Positions 12,797-14,426 of a DNA stretch of 14,426 nt are shown here, in pieces. The translations under genes and the position numbers were made by a program. The first letter of the stretch is position 1, and each line of letters starts with the position of its first letter. The notes beneath the pieces were generated by a model that was not told the DNA's origin, did not search any database, and saw nothing but the letters and a program-made list of their open reading frames with translations. The DNA lies in contig DFFG01000097.1 in the NCBI GenBank assembly GCA_002368795.1, positions 1-14,426 on the forward strand, read 5' to 3'. Source of the stretch: Eubacterium sp. UBA3782. Its GTDB lineage: Bacteria > Bacillota > Clostridia > Lachnospirales > Lachnospiraceae.

Positions 12797-12818
12797 GTTA
12801 AAAATGGTAGGCTATACT
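12790..12818 (+). promoter_or_regulatory. promoter of coaBC
   Basis: On the plus strand TTGAAA (12790-12795), 17 bp, TATACT (12813-12818). It overlaps the divergent coaX promoter and predicts a leader of nearly 300 nt before the coaBC ATG. Confidence 0.65.
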
Positions 12819-12824
12819 CAACCT

Positions 12825-13118
12825 GAGCCTGTCAATTTGGGACGTTCTTTTTCCGGGAAGCATTGGGCTTTCAGGGAAAGAATGGCCGCCTGGCAGGTGC
12901 AAAAGTGCCGGAAAAACCACCGATTTTATTGCCCGGCTGCAGATGGACATAGCAAATGATTTACGCATCGTGCAGATAATGGCAGGATCGTTCTTTAGCC
13001 TTCATATGCTTTACACATCGAGCGGATTATGGCTGGAGCATTCCTTTGCTCTCGTATGCTTTACACATCATGCAGATCGCGGGTGAAAGGTCCGTCGCTC
13101 TTTTATAAGGAGAAAAAT
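12825..13118 (+). promoter_or_regulatory. long coaBC leader containing a 50-bp repeat
   Basis: No gene is supported in this roughly 290-nt stretch. It holds short hairpins (such as CTTTC/GAAAG near 12869-12881) and, from 12956, three successive copies of a repeat. It does not match a riboswitch class that I can recognise. Confidence 0.4.
12956..13090 (+). repeat. tandem repeat of exactly 50-bp period, upstream of coaBC
   Basis: Copies begin at 12956, 13006 and 13056. The first two match at 37 of 50 positions without gaps. The second and third share TATGCTTTACACATC (13005-13019 and 13055-13069). The third copy is partial and runs into the coaBC ribosome binding region. Confidence 0.75.
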
Positions 13119-14324
13119 ATGAACAATGGTAAAAAAGTCGTCCTTCTGGGCGTAACCGGCGGGATCGCCGCCTACAAAAGTGCCTATGTCGCCAGCGGAC
13201 TGAAAAAGAAGAACTTTGATGTCCATGTGCTGATGACAAAGAATGCCGCTGAATTCATTGCGCCTCTGACCTTTGAGACACTGACCGGAAACAAGGTCTG
13301 CATCGATACCTTTGACCGGAATTTTGAATTCAAGACCGAGCATATTTCTCTGGCAAAGATGGCGGATCTGGTACTGATCGCGCCGTGTACGGCCAATGTG
13401 GCCGCAAAGCTTGCCTGCGGGATCGCCGACGATATGCTGACGACCACCGTCCTGGCGTGCACCTGTCCGAAACTGGTCGCGCCTGCAATGAATACGGCCA
13501 TGTATGAAAATCCCGTGACCCAGGATAATCTGGAGCGGCTCCGCCACTACGGGTACAGCATCATCGAGCCTGCGAGCGGACTTCTGGCCTGCGGCGATAC
13601 CGGTAAGGGAAAAATGCCGGAGCCTGAGGACCTCATCGCCCGGGTCTGGCATGAACTGGCCATGGAAAAGGATCTTGCCGGAAAGCGCCTGCTGGTAACA
13701 GCCGGCCCCACCGAAGAGGCGATCGATCCCGTGCGGGTCATCACCAATCATTCCTCCGGCAAGATGGGATTTGCCATCGCAAAGGTGGCTGCGGCACGAG
13801 GCGCAGATGTCACGCTGGTCACCGGACCCACCGCCCTTGCTCCCCTTCCCTTTGTGCACATGGTGCCCATCGTCAGCGCAGCTGACATGTACCGTGAAGT
13901 GACCAACCGCGCACCAGAGATGGACATCATCATCAAGGCCGCTGCCGTGGCCGATTATCGTCCCGCCCATGTGGCTGACGAGAAGATCAAGAAAAAAGAC
14001 GGCCATACGCCGTCGATCGAGCTGGAGCGCACCGAGGATATCCTGAAATATCTCGGCGAGCACCGGCGGGACGACCAGTTCCTCTGCGGCTTCTCGATGG
14101 AGACCGAGAATATGCTGGAAAACTCCCGCAAAAAGCTTGCAAAGAAAAAAGTCGACATGATCGCAGCCAACAGCCTGCGCCAGGAAGGCGCCGGCTTTGC
14201 CGGAGATACCAACATCCTCACGCTGATCACTGCGGATGGAGAAACAGAGCTTCCCCTCCTCTCCAAGGAGGAAACAGCCTGCCGCCTGCTGGATGCGATC
14301 GTGGCGCAGATGAACAAAAAGTAA
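13119..14324 (+). CDS. coaBC: bifunctional phosphopantothenoylcysteine decarboxylase / phosphopantothenate-cysteine ligase
   Basis: A 401-residue fusion enzyme for two middle steps of CoA synthesis: joining cysteine to 4'-phosphopantothenate (CoaB) and decarboxylating the product (CoaC, FMN-dependent). The CoaC part (about 1-180) has GVTGGIAAYKS (11-21), catalytic His75 in TEHISLAK, PAMN at 122-125 and Cys158 in the flap LACGDTGKGKM. The CoaB part (about 189-400) has LLVTAGPTEEAIDPVRVITN (191-210), the AAAVADYRP motif, DEKIKK and CGFSMETEN. All key residues are present. The frame extends upstream to 13029, but the ATG at 13119 has AAGGAGA just before it (13106-13112) and gives the family start. 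It is divergent from coaX. Confidence 0.97.
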   Translation: MNNGKKVVLLGVTGGIAAYKSAYVASGLKKKNFDVHVLMTKNAAEFIAPLTFETLTGNKVCIDTFDRNFEFKTEHISLAKMADLVLIAPCTANVAAKLACGIADDMLTTTVLACTCPKLVAPAMNTAMYENPVTQDNLERLRHYGYSIIEPASGLLACGDTGKGKMPEPEDLIARVWHELAMEKDLAGKRLLVTAGPTEEAIDPVRVITNHSSGKMGFAIAKVAAARGADVTLVTGPTALAPLPFVHMVPIVSAADMYREVTNRAPEMDIIIKAAAVADYRPAHVADEKIKKKDGHTPSIELERTEDILKYLGEHRRDDQFLCGFSMETENMLENSRKKLAKKKVDMIAANSLRQEGAGFAGDTNILTLITADGETELPLLSKEETACRLLDAIVAQMNKK

Positions 14325-14339
14325 GTATTGCCTAAAGCT

Positions 14340-14388
14340 TCCGGCGGGCGATGAACGTCCGGTGGACGTTCGTTTAGCGCCGACCGGA
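14340..14388. repeat. GC-rich interrupted palindrome downstream of coaBC
   Basis: GAACGTCC (14353-14360) pairs with GGACGTTC (14364-14371) around GGT. Outside this, GGCG pairs with CGCC (14347-14350 with 14378-14381) and TCCGG with CCGGA (14340-14344 with 14384-14388). No U-run follows on the plus strand, so it is not a classical terminator. It may be another dispersed palindrome; the window ends 38 bases later. Confidence 0.55.
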
Positions 14389-14426
14389 GCGACAGCGGAG
14401 ACGCAGACGCGCACAGTGGGAGGTGC

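Noticed and set aside
12747..12959. 70-codon plus-strand frame in the coaX-coaBC spacer
   Set aside because: It begins within the coaX leader and crosses both promoters, has no ribosome binding site and an unremarkable composition.
12825..13118. Possible known riboswitch (for example a pantothenate-linked class) before coaBC
   Set aside because: I could not match the sequence to any class with confidence. A covariance search against Rfam would decide; a significant hit would reverse this.
13068..14414. 448-codon minus-strand frame opposite coaBC
   Set aside because: It mirrors coaBC, whose motifs are complete; no independent evidence for coding.

Overview
The window looks like chromosome from a Gram-positive Clostridia member, most likely Lachnospiraceae or a close relative. 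The grounds are the gene set and order (rpsJ-rplC-rplD; gdpP-rplI-dnaB), type III pantothenate kinase, a class B sortase, DUF951 and DUF1858 proteins, strong AGGAGG ribosome binding sites, sigma-A promoters with 17-bp spacers, and moderate GC. Nearly all genes are housekeeping. No phage, insertion sequence, CRISPR array, tRNA or rRNA is visible.

Layout, left to right. Positions 1-1758 hold the start of the S10 ribosomal protein operon on the minus strand: promoter, about 220-nt leader, rpsJ, an unusually long (317-nt) and apparently structured spacer, rplC, then rplD cut by the window edge. Positions 1768-2150 hold no gene but a cluster of palindromic repeats. Next come a bidirectional terminator, a minus-strand membrane protein that resembles a signal peptidase lacking its catalytic serine, and a divergent GNAT acetyltransferase. 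A further copy of the palindromic repeat at 4180-4267 separates the acetyltransferase from a convergent DUF1858 CxxC protein. A 56-residue two-cluster ferredoxin follows with its own promoter and terminator.

From 5060 to 12725 all genes lie on the minus strand. In transcription order they are coaX, a class B sortase, a Sir2 deacylase and DUF951 (closely spaced, probably one operon); ssb from its own promoter and leader; then gdpP (c-di-AMP phosphodiesterase), rplI and dnaB, a conserved Firmicutes trio. At the right end coaBC runs on the plus strand, divergent from coaX. The two promoters have overlapping -35 boxes, so two coenzyme A genes, pantothenate kinase and phosphopantothenoylcysteine synthase/decarboxylase, share one control region.

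The most unusual material is non-coding. A family of 80-90 bp hairpin elements (1811-1891, 2057-2144, 4180-4267) keeps a related core while its outer arms differ in sequence yet remain complementary within each copy. Other candidates are the structured rpsJ-rplC spacer, a 50-bp-period repeat in the coaBC leader, and the pseudo-signal-peptidase. I found no clear new multi-gene system; the window is mainly core genome with interesting RNA or DNA structure between genes.
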